Positions 1-8,455 of a stretch of 64,000 nucleotides of DNA are shown here, one piece after another; the stretch's first letter is position 1; every line of letters begins with the position of its first letter. The position numbers were made by a program, and so were the translations under genes. A model generated the notes under the pieces. It saw only the letters and a list, made by a program, of their open reading frames with translations, was not told the origin of the DNA and made no database searches. Origin of the DNA: an uncultured Bacilli bacterium (GTDB lineage Bacteria; Bacillota_I; Bacilli_A; RF39; UBA660); NCBI GenBank assembly GCA_934090935.1, contig CAKOKD010000005.1:1-64000 (forward strand), written 5' to 3'.

Positions 1-12
1 TCATCTCCTTTA
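1..12 (-). promoter_or_regulatory. Possible ribosome binding site of a gene beyond the left edge
   Basis: On the minus strand the first bases of the window read AAAGGAGATGA, a strong Shine-Dalgarno sequence. The start codon it would serve lies to the left of base 1, so the gene is not visible. This is inferred from the motif alone. Confidence 0.4.
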
Positions 13-22
13 TTAAATTATA

Positions 23-59
23 CCAAAGAAAAAGTAAACACATCTTTTTTGTGTCTACT
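23..59 (-). terminator. Terminator downstream of the short TasA-like gene
   Basis: The arms AGTAGACACA and TGTGTTTACT form a 10-bp stem with one mismatch. The 3' side on the minus strand is followed by TTTTCTTT. It sits about 50 bases after the stop of the preceding minus-strand gene. Confidence 0.5.
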
Positions 60-106
60 TTTATCTTACAAGTTCATGTTTTGATTACCAACCTTTTTTA
101 TATGTT

Positions 107-712
107 TTAACCTTCTAAAATGTTATCAATCTCAGTTAAACAGTCTTGAACCGATTGACAACTCAATCCTGTTTTTGTGTTATCATAACTTAAATTCTTT
201 GCTTTATAGTTATATTTAGCAACATCGTTTGCTCCTAAACTTGTTCTTTCTGATGCTACTATATTTAGTTTACAAGTTATTGGAAGTTCTTGAGTTGTTA
301 TACTTGATTTTTTTAGTTCAACTGTTACTTGTCCAACTTTCGTTTGTGTTGCTTCAACAGCCATCTTAGCTGGAGTGGATTTAATTCCTAAGTACTCAGT
401 TTCACCTTCACAAGTAATGCTAACCTCCGCATCATAGTTTTTACTGGCATTGGTTACTTCATATTCAAGAGTTGATGTGTCTCCTACTTTGCTTAAATCC
501 TTGCTTGTAAACGTTATTACTTTATTACTATCATCGATTAACTCACCACTTCGATCAACTTGATCCAAAATAGCTTTAGAGAAATAAACATCAAAGTCAT
601 CAATATTTTCATTTATTTTAGCGATTCCATTTATTATTAATGTAGTTGATACGGTTGCAAAACCGATACTCATAATTATTATTGCGATTATCAATAAATT
701 TCTCTTTTTCAT
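107..712 (-). CDS. Secreted TasA/CalY-like surface protein, short form
   Basis: This 201-residue protein has an N-terminal hydrophobic segment (about residues 5-27) and a downstream DDFDVYFSKA sequence like those of TasA/camelysin-type exported proteins. The rest is a beta-rich, Thr/Ser/Asn-rich domain with three or four cysteines. Residues 1-160 are clearly paralogous to the N-terminal half of the protein at 8327-9517: both share MSIGFA, TTLIING, the DDF motif and YEVTN..NYDAEV. This copy lacks the DUF6273-like C-terminal domain and ends in a short NLSYDNTKTGL..VQDCL.EID tail. The ATG start lies behind a weak GAGATGG site and a good promoter. Export and surface location are inferred. Whether the SipW peptidase at 61.5 kb processes it is unknown. 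Confidence 0.75.
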   Translation of the reverse strand: MKKRNLLIIAIIIMSIGFATVSTTLIINGIAKINENIDDFDVYFSKAILDQVDRSGELIDDSNKVITFTSKDLSKVGDTSTLEYEVTNASKNYDAEVSITCEGETEYLGIKSTPAKMAVEATQTKVGQVTVELKKSSITTQELPITCKLNIVASERTSLGANDVAKYNYKAKNLSYDNTKTGLSCQSVQDCLTEIDNILEG

Positions 713-736
713 CGTACCATCTCTATTCTACTAAAT

Positions 737-765
737 ATTATAAGATAGTTGTTTTTTAAAATCAA
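737..765 (-). promoter_or_regulatory. Sigma-A-type promoter of the short TasA-like gene
   Basis: Minus strand: TTGATT, 17-base spacer, TATAAT, with the -10 box about 25 bases before the start codon. A GATAGTT/AACTATC inverted repeat (744-776) overlaps the -35 region. It could be a weak terminator of the upstream HD gene or an operator. Confidence 0.7.
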
Positions 766-799
766 CTGAAACTATCACGCTTAACATTAAAAAGACATA

Positions 800-1717
800 T
801 TAATTGATTCGTTTTCCATTAACTAATGGATTTATAATCCTCTCTTTTATTTTGAGCTTTTTTTGAAGTTTTATGTCCTTTTTTAAAATATTTTCAAACT
901 CTGTTAATTTATTTTTTAAAATTGGATTTTCAGAAAACTCTAGAAGTCTAAATAACATATCATCAGTTATGTAATAAAGACCCTCATAAGTAATTAATCC
1001 TTCTTTAATAGCAAGAGCAATTATATCAGCAAGAAGTTGCATCATATATGTATCCCATGGAGAATGCGTAAATCTATTTATAATATCGTTTTGCCTCATA
1101 AATTGAGTTGCTAACTCTAGATTTTTAAAACCGATTTCTTTTTTTCCATATTCATTTATGTAAGCTTCAAGATTCATTAACATCTTTTTGGCTTCTTTTA
1201 ACTTTAACGTTTCACTCCAAACAAGAGAGCTTAAGATAACTCCATCGATTCTATCGGCACAAAGGGATGGACGATCCAAATCCACTAGAGAATAGTTCTT
1301 AAAATCATATACTTCTTCAGGTTCGATTCCATCATCTTTGAGATATTTTCTTAGAAGCTCATCTCCTAAAATAATATCTTTAGTAAACTCTTCAGTACTC
1401 TCTTGAGTTTTATAATCTCCATTCATATAATCTATTACGTGCGAACATGTTGGTTTGGATACATCATGATATAAAGCTGCAAGAATTGCTCTTTTATCAT
1501 CAGTAAACATTGAAGTTATACCTGCTGTTGTTATTGAATGATCGTAAGTACTTAAGTATTCTTTAAAATCGTATACATCTCGAGATGCATTATCCATACC
1601 ACAAAAATATCCAACACGTTTTAATCTTTGTAGAGATGGTGTCCCTTTATATTTCTTTATATCCTGTGGAATATTCTTTTCTAAAAATTTTACATAATCA
1701 TTTACTTGTCTAAGCAT
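800..1717 (-). CDS. HD-domain metal-dependent phosphohydrolase-like protein
   Basis: The protein has about 305 residues. It contains the HD-superfamily signatures YDHS near residue 60, ALYHDVSKP near residue 85 (the His-Asp metal pair) and a later CADRIDG motif, the usual distal Asp. Such proteins hydrolyse phosphate esters of nucleotides or related compounds; the substrate here cannot be told. The ATG at 1717 is preferred because AAGGAAG lies about seven bases upstream. A longer reading would need a TTG at 1735 with no ribosome site. It follows aspS by about 50 bases on the same strand but is separated by a weak hairpin. No signal peptide or membrane segment is seen, so it is probably cytosolic. 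Confidence 0.75.
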   Translation of the reverse strand: MLRQVNDYVKFLEKNIPQDIKKYKGTPSLQRLKRVGYFCGMDNASRDVYDFKEYLSTYDHSITTAGITSMFTDDKRAILAALYHDVSKPTCSHVIDYMNGDYKTQESTEEFTKDIILGDELLRKYLKDDGIEPEEVYDFKNYSLVDLDRPSLCADRIDGVILSSLVWSETLKLKEAKKMLMNLEAYINEYGKKEIGFKNLELATQFMRQNDIINRFTHSPWDTYMMQLLADIIALAIKEGLITYEGLYYITDDMLFRLLEFSENPILKNKLTEFENILKKDIKLQKKLKIKERIINPLVNGKRIN

Positions 1718-1742
1718 ATTTTTCTTCCTTTCCAAAAAGATA

Positions 1743-1772
1743 ATATTAAAAGGTAAAATAAATTTACCTTTA
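1743..1772 (-). terminator. Weak hairpin after aspS
   Basis: A 9-bp AT-rich stem (AAAGGTAAA/TTTACCTTT) with a 5-base loop overlaps the aspS stop codon. It has only a short T stretch behind it, so termination may be partial. Confidence 0.4.
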
Positions 1773-3533
1773 ATCTATAACTTTAATGTGAACATCTTTA
1801 AGTTGTTTTTCGCTTACCTTGCATGGTGAACCCATTAGTAAGTCTTGAGCTTTGCTATTCATTGGGAATGGTATAACTTCTCTTATACTTTCTTCTCCAG
1901 TAATAAGCATGATCATACGATCAACTCCTGGAGCAATTCCAGCATGTGATGGTGCACCATAACAGAATGCATTATACATTGCAGGGAATTTTTTCTTAAC
2001 ATCCTCTTCACCTAAACCAACAAGTTCAAATGCTTTAATCATAATCTCTGGATCATGATTTCTTACAGCACCACTTGAAAGTTCAACGCCGTTACATACA
2101 AGGTCATATTGATAAGCTACTATTTCTAGTTCACGTTCTAAGTTTCCTTCTGCTTCCTCTAAAACTTTTAAACCACCTTGAGGCATTGAGAATGGATTAT
2201 GACAGAACTCTAATTCTCCTGATTCTTCACCAATTTCATACATTGGGAAATCTACTATCCAACAGAACTCATAAGTTTCTTTATTCATATGTCCTTCAAC
2301 TGAAGACCCTATTTGTTTTATTAATACTCCACCTGTTTTTAAAGCATTTAGTTTTTTACCAGCAGAAATAGCTACAAAAGTATTTGGTTTTAATTCAAGA
2401 GTACTCTTTAATTCTTCTTTAATTTCATCTAAGAATTTAGATATTCCACCAGTTAATTCACCATTTTCATCAACTTTAAACCAATAAACTTTATTATTTG
2501 TTAAAGCGTATACATCTTCTACTAATTTATCAATATATTTTCTGCTTTCTTTAAAATTGTCTACGGCAACACAAGTAACATAAGCATCTTTAAAGTCTGC
2601 AAATTCAGTCTTTGCTGCTATATTTGTTATATCTTTTAATTTTAAATCTATTCTTAAATCTGGTTTATCAGATCCATAAGTTTCTAAAGCATCTTTATAA
2701 GTTATTCTTCTAAAAGGAACAGTTGATGCACTTTTATAAACACCATATTTAGCAAATACATCTGGTAAAACTTTCTCAATTACTGAGAAAACATCCTCTT
2801 GATCAGCAAAACACATTTCCATATCAAGTTGATAAAACTCTCCAGGGCTTCTATCTGCTCTGGCATCTTCATCTCTAAAGCATGGAGCGATTTGAAAATA
2901 TCTATCAAATCCAGAAGTCATAAGAAGTTGTTTAAATTGTTGAGGTGCTTGTGGAAGTGCATAAAATTCTCCAGGATAGTTTCTTGAAGGAACTAAATAG
3001 TCTCTTGCGCCTTCTGGTGATGAAGCTGTTAAAATTGGAGTTGTTATCTCTAAGAATCCTTCATCAACCATTCTACTTCTAAGCTCAGATATAATTTTAC
3101 TTCTTAAAACAATTTTTTCTTTTACTAAAGGATTCCTTAAATCTAGATATCTATATTTTAATCTAGTGTTTTCATCAGCATTTTTGGAGAAATTGATTTC
3201 AAATGGAAGTTCATTATAAATACACTTTCCAATAACTTCAATTTTATCAGGTACTACTTCAATATCCCCAGTTGGTATTTTAGGATTTTTACTAGTTCTT
3301 TCTCTTACAGTACCATATACTTTGATTGTTGATTCACAGTTGATAGAATCAATAATGTTCATAATTTCTTCATTTTCAACAACTATTTGAGTTATTCCAT
3401 AGAAATCTCTTAAAATTAGAAATGCTAAATTTTTACTAACTTTTCTAACATTTTCAAGCCAACCTACTAATTCAACTTTTTCTCCTACGTTTTCTATTCT
3501 TAATTCATTTAAATTATGAGTTCTATTTTGCAT
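1770..3533 (-). CDS. aspS: Aspartyl-tRNA synthetase
   Basis: This is a class II aminoacyl-tRNA synthetase of 587 residues, the normal bacterial length, that charges tRNA-Asp in the cytosol. The N-terminal OB-fold anticodon-binding domain covers about residues 1-105. Motif 2 is visible as FRDEDARADR followed by EFYQLDMEM. The bacterial GAD insertion lies in the middle. Motif 3 is GIAPGVDRMIMLI near the C-terminus. The ATG at 3533 has GGAGGAG seven bases upstream and gives the expected start MQNRTHNL; a 12-codon upstream extension in frame has no ribosome site. Whether it also mischarges tRNA-Asn cannot be judged here. It follows the methyltransferase-like gene by about 50 bases with no terminator seen. 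Confidence 0.95.
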   Translation of the reverse strand: MQNRTHNLNELRIENVGEKVELVGWLENVRKVSKNLAFLILRDFYGITQIVVENEEIMNIIDSINCESTIKVYGTVRERTSKNPKIPTGDIEVVPDKIEVIGKCIYNELPFEINFSKNADENTRLKYRYLDLRNPLVKEKIVLRSKIISELRSRMVDEGFLEITTPILTASSPEGARDYLVPSRNYPGEFYALPQAPQQFKQLLMTSGFDRYFQIAPCFRDEDARADRSPGEFYQLDMEMCFADQEDVFSVIEKVLPDVFAKYGVYKSASTVPFRRITYKDALETYGSDKPDLRIDLKLKDITNIAAKTEFADFKDAYVTCVAVDNFKESRKYIDKLVEDVYALTNNKVYWFKVDENGELTGGISKFLDEIKEELKSTLELKPNTFVAISAGKKLNALKTGGVLIKQIGSSVEGHMNKETYEFCWIVDFPMYEIGEESGELEFCHNPFSMPQGGLKVLEEAEGNLERELEIVAYQYDLVCNGVELSSGAVRNHDPEIMIKAFELVGLGEEDVKKKFPAMYNAFCYGAPSHAGIAPGVDRMIMLITGEESIREVIPFPMNSKAQDLLMGSPCKVSEKQLKDVHIKVID

Positions 3534-3586
3534 AAAAACTCCTCCACTTCGTAAATTATTATAACACATTTTTTACATCTTTTATA

Positions 3587-4480
3587 TTATTTTTTCTTAG
3601 TGTAATAGACTATTTGATCGTGGTATATAGAGTCAATATAAGGATTTACTTTTAAATCAGAAAAAACATCAGGTTTAAATATTTTTTGACGTTTCTCATC
3701 ACTTACAAAGTCACTTATCACTTCACCCTTAGAATAACTTCCATATATATATCCAACTTCAATAGATCCACCCTTATTTAACTTTTTAGTCATAGAATGA
3801 ATCAGTCTTAAATATTCTTTCAAAGCATTTTCTCCATATATTTTGTTAAGAGAGTCAGTTATATTTGAAAACATCATCATATCATATGAAGAATCGATAT
3901 TTTCTTTTAATTCTTGTAGTGGAGACTCAAGGAATTTAAAACTTTTATTTTTTAATGCTTCCTTTAAAGCATAATAATAATATTCCTCTAAGTAGATATT
4001 CATTTGTTTCATTTTTTCTAATGTTGGATTCCATTGATAATATAATTTTTTTACTGAATTCTTTATACCAAAACGACGGAATAAAGCATCAAAAAGAAGT
4101 CTAGTTTCGGAAGTTAAGTATGGATATATTTTGGAGTATAAATCAAGAGAAAAGTAAGATGGGTATTTAGAAAAGAAAAAGTGAATGAAATCTTCATATG
4201 ATAAGGATTTTACTGCTGATACTTTTAAGTCAACTCCACATTTAGCAAGAGGATTTATATCAAATATATCTACAGAGGATGCTCCTAATGCATAAGCATT
4301 AAGAAGTTGGTCTCCACTTCCAGCAACAGTTAAAACCTTGCTTCCATGAGTATCAAAACATGTTAAAAAATCCTTTATATTTTCTGTTGTATGCATATAT
4401 ATTTTAGAATATCCACCGAAATCAAAATTTAAATCATTGCCAGATCCAATTATTTTTTCTACTTTTTCAATATCTATCAC
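3587..4480 (-). CDS. SAM-dependent methyltransferase-like protein (DUF3419/BtaA-like)
   Basis: This 297-residue protein has a Rossmann-type SAM-binding motif, VLTVAGSGDQLLNA, at about residues 49-62, followed by VDIFDINPLA and an LKVSAVK helix. That layout matches DUF3419/BtaA-type proteins, in which the domain transfers a 3-amino-3-carboxypropyl or methyl group. A second conserved-looking block is YDMMMFSNITDSL. The start is a GTG at 4480 with TTGGAGGGG five bases upstream. The substrate is unknown; BtaA itself makes a betaine lipid, but nothing here shows a BtaB partner. It precedes aspS on the same strand. Confidence 0.65.
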   Translation of the reverse strand: MIDIEKVEKIIGSGNDLNFDFGGYSKIYMHTTENIKDFLTCFDTHGSKVLTVAGSGDQLLNAYALGASSVDIFDINPLAKCGVDLKVSAVKSLSYEDFIHFFFSKYPSYFSLDLYSKIYPYLTSETRLLFDALFRRFGIKNSVKKLYYQWNPTLEKMKQMNIYLEEYYYYALKEALKNKSFKFLESPLQELKENIDSSYDMMMFSNITDSLNKIYGENALKEYLRLIHSMTKKLNKGGSIEVGYIYGSYSKGEVISDFVSDEKRQKIFKPDVFSDLKVNPYIDSIYHDQIVYYTKKK

Positions 4481-4562
4481 TTTTACCCCTCCAATTTAAA
4501 ACGTAATCGTGAGTAATATGATAACATAAAAAGAGTTTTATGTAAAAAGATATTTTGATGTA

Positions 4563-4592
4563 TATAAAAAAGAACCTTGTTATAAGTTCTTT
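4563..4592 (-). terminator. Terminator of the 209-residue membrane protein gene
   Basis: The arms AAAGAAC/GTTCTTT (4586-4592 and 4569-4575) are followed on the minus strand by TTTTTTATA. The stem overlaps the stop codon. Confidence 0.6.
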
Positions 4593-5220
4593 ATTGTTTT
4601 TTATTCAAATAGTTATTTAAATATCCAATGGATATATTTAGAAGATATGTACTTCCATTCATTAAGATTACCCACATTATAGACATCAAAAGTGATTGTT
4701 CATATACCTTTAAGAAAGGATATGGTCCATCCATAATTTTAAAGATGTTTAAAGAAACAGCAACTATTCCATAAGCAACTGTAAAAATCATCGCTAGAAG
4801 AGCATCTTTTTTGACATTTAACTCATGTTTTTCTAAAAATATAAAAGTTATAAGTGCAAGGATTGGACATATTAAATGATGAAATTTCATAGTTCCATCG
4901 ATAACCATAACTTTATATCCTCCCATTATTGGAGCTAGAATAGTTATAACCACTAGAAATGTTGTGGCAACACATACAGTAGCTGAATATTTTAAAAGTG
5001 TTATCCAATGAGGTAATTGCTTATCATCTTTATCAGTTATAGCATATATTGTGTATATGATTGACGCGAACATTAAAAATAAATTGCTATCTTGAGTGTA
5101 ATATTTGAAGCATGATATTCCATCATTTTTTAGACAAACTATAAAAGCATAAAGTTCCATCATAATTATTGAAATATTTATGATGACTGCTAAAAATTTT
5201 TTTAGCTTATTATTTCTCAT
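4591..5220 (-). CDS. Polytopic membrane protein, Pr6Pr/TMEM164-like
   Basis: This 209-residue protein has about six hydrophobic segments, no signal peptidase site and a short basic C-terminus. Two polar motifs stand out: YYTQDSNLFLMF after the first helix and KFHHLICPILALI in the middle. This layout resembles the Pr6Pr/AIG1-like family of small integral membrane proteins, whose function is poorly known. The start ATG has GGAAG eight bases upstream. It is a single-gene unit with its own terminator. The family assignment is a moderate-confidence impression. Confidence 0.6.
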   Translation of the reverse strand: MRNNKLKKFLAVIINISIIMMELYAFIVCLKNDGISCFKYYTQDSNLFLMFASIIYTIYAITDKDDKQLPHWITLLKYSATVCVATTFLVVITILAPIMGGYKVMVIDGTMKFHHLICPILALITFIFLEKHELNVKKDALLAMIFTVAYGIVAVSLNIFKIMDGPYPFLKVYEQSLLMSIMWVILMNGSTYLLNISIGYLNNYLNKKQ

Positions 5221-5323
5221 CTTTCACACTTCCATTTCTAGAATTGATTATACTCTAAAATTAAAAAAATTGACGTTTTTTGTCAACTTTTTGGTACTTC
5301 TTTACGTAAAGTTTTATAATATT

Positions 5324-6085
5324 TTACATATTTAGCCATAAATTTATTAGAATCAACACATATCTATTTGCCCAGAAAAGGACCATCAAGCTTATCGCTA
5401 AAAAAGGGCCAAAAGGGGTGATAGAGGCTTTATTTTTAAGAGATTGATATATTGCATTAGGCAAAGCTATAAGTGCACCTAAAAACAAGTATATAAGAGA
5501 GATAGGAATATTTAAAATATAACCTGAAAGAAACGAGAATTTTACATCTCCCCATCCAAGGGATTCCTGTTTAAATACTTTATCGCCGATGAATTTAACC
5601 GTCATTATTATAAGCATCATTATAAATCCGTGCAATAGATTCTTAGATAAAGAGGCAAACCCTCCAATAAAATAATCAACTATCGCTAGAAAAATTGTTC
5701 CTATTACAATTGGACTATCTAAAATCACCATATAATTAATGTCACTTATAATTGTAATAATAACGATGGATACTAAAACTATTGATTTTATCGTCATGAG
5801 ATCAAATCCATATAGATAAAAACTGAATGAAAAAGAAAGTCCAGTTAAAAGTTCGGATAAAAAATACCATATACTTAACTTTTTATAACATTTTCGACAT
5901 TTTCCTCTTTGAATTATATATGATATGAGAGGAATAAGTTCATACCATTTTAGAACATGATTACAATTTGTGCAATGACTTCGCGGTTTAATAATAGACT
6001 CGCCATTTGGAATACGTGTTCCAACCACATTGTAAAATGATCCAAAAATGATACCAATTATAAAAAGAAAAATATATGGTAACAT
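5324..6085 (-). CDS. comC: Prepilin peptidase (A24 family)
   Basis: This 253-residue membrane aspartic protease cleaves and usually N-methylates type IV prepilins and competence pseudopilins. The N-terminal loop has the zinc-type cysteines CTNC and CRKC around residues 37-71. The catalytic GWGDVKFSFLSG motif (GxGD) is near residue 178, and a first catalytic Asp lies in SDINYMV. Seven or eight hydrophobic helices follow the family pattern. The start has AGGAGG six bases upstream. It lies ten bases after the ComGB-like gene in a two-gene unit. A likely substrate is the pilin-like protein at 53351-53863. Confidence 0.9.
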   Translation of the reverse strand: MLPYIFLFIIGIIFGSFYNVVGTRIPNGESIIKPRSHCTNCNHVLKWYELIPLISYIIQRGKCRKCYKKLSIWYFLSELLTGLSFSFSFYLYGFDLMTIKSIVLVSIVIITIISDINYMVILDSPIVIGTIFLAIVDYFIGGFASLSKNLLHGFIMMLIIMTVKFIGDKVFKQESLGWGDVKFSFLSGYILNIPISLIYLFLGALIALPNAIYQSLKNKASITPFGPFLAISLMVLFWANRYVLILINLWLNM

Positions 6086-6095
6086 AAATAGCCTC

Positions 6096-7631
6096 CTATA
6101 GTATTTCGGAATATAAACTGAATATAGGAATGATTACTGATATTATTATTCCACCTACTATTACGGCAAGGAATATTATCAATATTGGTTCGATTAAGCT
6201 TTTCATTGAATCAATTAACACTTTATGTTGTTCAGCATAATATTCGGATACTTTTTCCATCATCTCTGCTAGTTCACCAGTTGATTCTCCAGTAACCATC
6301 ATATAGTATGCTACCTCAGGAATTGCCCAGTGATTTTTAAATGCAGAAGATATCTTTTCTCCTCTACCAATATAGTTTATTGTATTAATCATAATTTCTC
6401 TATAAATCTCATTATTAGTTATTTTTCCTAAAATATTTATTGAATCAGTTATAAATACGTTGTTTTTAAGCAAACTTGCAAACGTTTTAGTGAAAATCGT
6501 CATCTCTTTATATATTATAATATTTCCTATTACAGGCAACTTCATAAAAATAGTTTGTAAAAAATATCTAAATGCTTTTATGTGTTTATACATAACGTAC
6601 ATTATTGTGAAGAATATTATAATTGTTATAAATATATAGAAAAGATTTGCTTTTAAGAATGTACTTGCTCCAATTAGAAATGATGTTATAGGATTTAATT
6701 TAACACCAGCTGTTTTATAAATATTAACAAATTGTGGAATTAAATATACCATTATAAATATTATAACAGCTATTGAAAATACCATAACCATTATTGGATA
6801 AGTAAGAGCACTGATCATCTCTTTTCGAGTTGTTTCTGTTTGTTTATAGTAATCAGCCATCTCATCTAGTGTACCTTCCAAGTCTCCTGTTGCTTCAGCT
6901 GATTTCACCATATTTATTAAAAGTGGTGGAAAAGCTTCTCCTTGACGCTCCAAACATGTTGAAAAGTTCTCTCCTAAAGTCAAGTTATAAACTATGGAAT
7001 CAAAAGTTCTTTTTAGATTTTGATTTTTTCCCATTTGTTTACTTAATATACGCATCGCATCTGTTAAAGGAATACCCGCTTTTAAGTAAGTAGAAAGTTG
7101 TTGTAACCAAAACACAATATCTTTAATCTTGATTTTTTTAGATGAAAAAGTGCTTGGACCATATAATCTTTCAATCCATGGACTTGTTTCAATCTTAAAT
7201 ACTTTATAACCTTCGTTTTCAAGGAACGTATATACTTCAACTTTAGAAAAAGATGAGAAAGTACTTGTTACTTGTTTTCCATCTGGATCAAGAGCTGTAT
7301 AACGATACGTTATAGGTTTTTCACTTCTTGTTTCCTCTATAGCATCTATCGAATTAATAAGTTTTTCTCTTTCAGCAAGTAATTTAGGACTAATTTTAAC
7401 CTTCTTTTTGACTTGATCAATTGGTGTCTCAATTGCTTTTTCGTCTCCAAGATTTGCACCTCTTAATTCACTTGTTTCTACATCCTTATTTACAGTATTA
7501 TAAATAGTATCTGATCCTCTAGACCAAATAAAAATAAAAGGCGTTGCAAGTACTTTTAGAATATAATATATTCCTAAACATACATACATCGGGAAAAATA
7601 AGAAAAAATTGTCTTGTTTATGCTTACTCAA
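6096..7631 (-). CDS. comGB: Type II secretion/type IV pilus inner-membrane platform protein (GspF/ComGB-like)
   Basis: The C-terminal 400 residues are a typical GspF/PilC/ComGB protein: two T2SSF domains (about 165-290 and 370-495), each with LLxxGxxLxxAL-like motifs such as LSTYLKAGIPLTDAM, and three membrane helices. It would form the membrane platform for assembly of competence or type IV pili. It has an unusual N-terminal extension of about 110 residues with its own membrane segment (near residues 8-33) and a charged linker. The start is uncertain: GGGAG sits eight bases before a TTG at 7631, while the GTG at 7640 overlaps that site. No GspE/ComGA ATPase is seen nearby. Confidence 0.85.
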   Translation of the reverse strand: MSKHKQDNFFLFFPMYVCLGIYYILKVLATPFIFIWSRGSDTIYNTVNKDVETSELRGANLGDEKAIETPIDQVKKKVKISPKLLAEREKLINSIDAIEETRSEKPITYRYTALDPDGKQVTSTFSSFSKVEVYTFLENEGYKVFKIETSPWIERLYGPSTFSSKKIKIKDIVFWLQQLSTYLKAGIPLTDAMRILSKQMGKNQNLKRTFDSIVYNLTLGENFSTCLERQGEAFPPLLINMVKSAEATGDLEGTLDEMADYYKQTETTRKEMISALTYPIMVMVFSIAVIIFIMVYLIPQFVNIYKTAGVKLNPITSFLIGASTFLKANLFYIFITIIIFFTIMYVMYKHIKAFRYFLQTIFMKLPVIGNIIIYKEMTIFTKTFASLLKNNVFITDSINILGKITNNEIYREIMINTINYIGRGEKISSAFKNHWAIPEVAYYMMVTGESTGELAEMMEKVSEYYAEQHKVLIDSMKSLIEPILIIFLAVIVGGIIISVIIPIFSLYSEIL

Positions 7632-7662
7632 ACTAATCACTCCCTAGTATTCTCTAATTTAA

Positions 7663-7690
7663 ATTATACCATATTAGAAAAATTAGTAAA
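7663..7690 (-). promoter_or_regulatory. Promoter of the comGB-comC unit
   Basis: Minus strand: TTTACT, 16-base spacer, TATAAT, preceded by TG to give an extended -10 (TGGTATAAT). It lies about 30 bases before the start of the ComGB-like gene. Confidence 0.65.
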
Positions 7691-7732
7691 CATTTTTTAT
7701 TTTATTTCATATAATTTATTGGGTGAAATATA

Positions 7733-7951
7733 ATGAATTTCAATCTTTCTTCAATTCTATCAAGCAGTTTAAAATTTTTAAATATAACAAAGAAAGCTTT
7801 GCCTTTAATAAAAGATTTGAATCCAACTGTAAAAACTTTAAAAACTAAAATAAATGAGTTTAAATCAAACAATAAAAAAGAAGATATAAAAGAATTACCT
7901 ATGCAAAAAAAAGAAGTTAAGAATAATAATTCATTAACTTTCTTTAAATAA
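7733..7951 (+). CDS. Small basic protein, possibly YqfQ/VrrA-like
   Basis: This is a 72-residue plus-strand ORF. GGGTGAAA lies about seven bases before its ATG. It has no membrane helix. The segment around residues 17-40, with ITKKALPLIKDLNPTVKTLK, recalls the core of VrrA/YqfQ-type small proteins, and the tail is rich in Lys, Asn and Glu. It ends inside the 3' end of the convergent small membrane-protein gene. A minus-strand ORF over the same bases has no ribosome site and an unnatural Cys/Phe-rich composition, so I prefer this one. Function unknown. Confidence 0.5.
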   Translation: MNFNLSSILSSSLKFLNITKKALPLIKDLNPTVKTLKTKINEFKSNNKKEDIKELPMQKKEVKNNNSLTFFK

Positions 7952-8189
7952 AATAGATTCCATATATGATTACACATATAAGAACAATTATATTGATAAC
8001 TAATGAAACAATATTCATTAGTTTTTTATTTTGATTTTTTAATATAAATATACTAAATATAATAGCAATTATATTAGATATTATACAAACTATAAAATAA
8101 GTAAGTTTCTCTTCTTTCATAGTTAATAAGAATAAACTAAGCACTATATTAATTAATATAATTAACGTACCAAAATTATCTTTCTTCAT
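7944..8189 (-). CDS. Small membrane protein of unknown function
   Basis: This 81-residue protein consists almost entirely of three predicted membrane helices with short Lys-rich loops. The ATG has GGTGAT four bases upstream, the same style of site as other genes here. Its stop overlaps the end of the convergent 72-residue gene by eight bases. No family is recognised. Confidence 0.55.
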   Translation of the reverse strand: MKKDNFGTLIILINIVLSLFLLTMKEEKLTYFIVCIISNIIAIIFSIFILKNQNKKLMNIVSLVINIIVLICVIIYGIYFI

Positions 8190-8303
8190 ATAATCACCAA
8201 TTCAATTATAAGAAATAGCTTATTCTTTGTAAAGTATTAGCGTTTTCAAAATAAATAACTTATCACAATAGTATGTGTATCTCCACTTACTTTTATCTTC
8301 TTT

Positions 8304-8317
8304 TATAGTTTTCTATA
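8304..8317 (-). repeat. Small hairpin just after the candidate DGR variable region
   Basis: TATAG/CTATA arms surround a 4-base loop about ten bases beyond the stop codon of the DUF6273-like gene. Diversity-generating retroelement targets often have a short hairpin or cruciform just downstream of the variable region. This one is AT-rich and weak, so the match may be chance. It could also act as a poor terminator. Confidence 0.3.
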
Positions 8318-8321
8318 TCTG

Positions 8322-8455
8322 CATTGTTATGCTATTCGGAAAGCTGGAGAGACTCCGTTGGAATTGCCCGCATAGCGGCTGGCCCAGTAGCCGGTGTTGA
8401 AGACATAAAGAAAGTTGTCGGTAATGCGAGAATTAGCCGAACGTAGCCACCAATA
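8322..8455 (-). other. Candidate DGR variable region (orphan target repeat)
   Basis: The last ~40 codons of the DUF6273-like gene are far richer in G and C than anything around them. From TCT at the ANS motif to the stop, 18 of 34 codons end in C (CGC, ACC, GAC, GTC, GGC, GCC, AGC and so on), although the genome strongly prefers A or T at third positions. This is what adenine-specific mutagenesis of a template full of AAC codons would give: NNC codons with random first two bases. The tract lies at the very 3' end, between a conserved YWWLRSA motif and an invariant-looking GVSPAFRIA end, the normal position of a variable region. No matching template repeat or reverse transcriptase was found in the window. 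Confidence 0.7.

Noticed and set aside
744..776. Terminator after the HD-domain gene (GATAGTT/AACTATC)
   Set aside because: The hairpin overlaps the -35 box of the next gene and has no clean T run, so it is noted only as a possible operator.
7702..7977. Minus-strand ORF of 91 codons over the small plus-strand gene
   Set aside because: It has no ribosome site, a Phe/Cys-rich composition typical of a frame shadow, and the plus-strand ORF has a plausible site and product.
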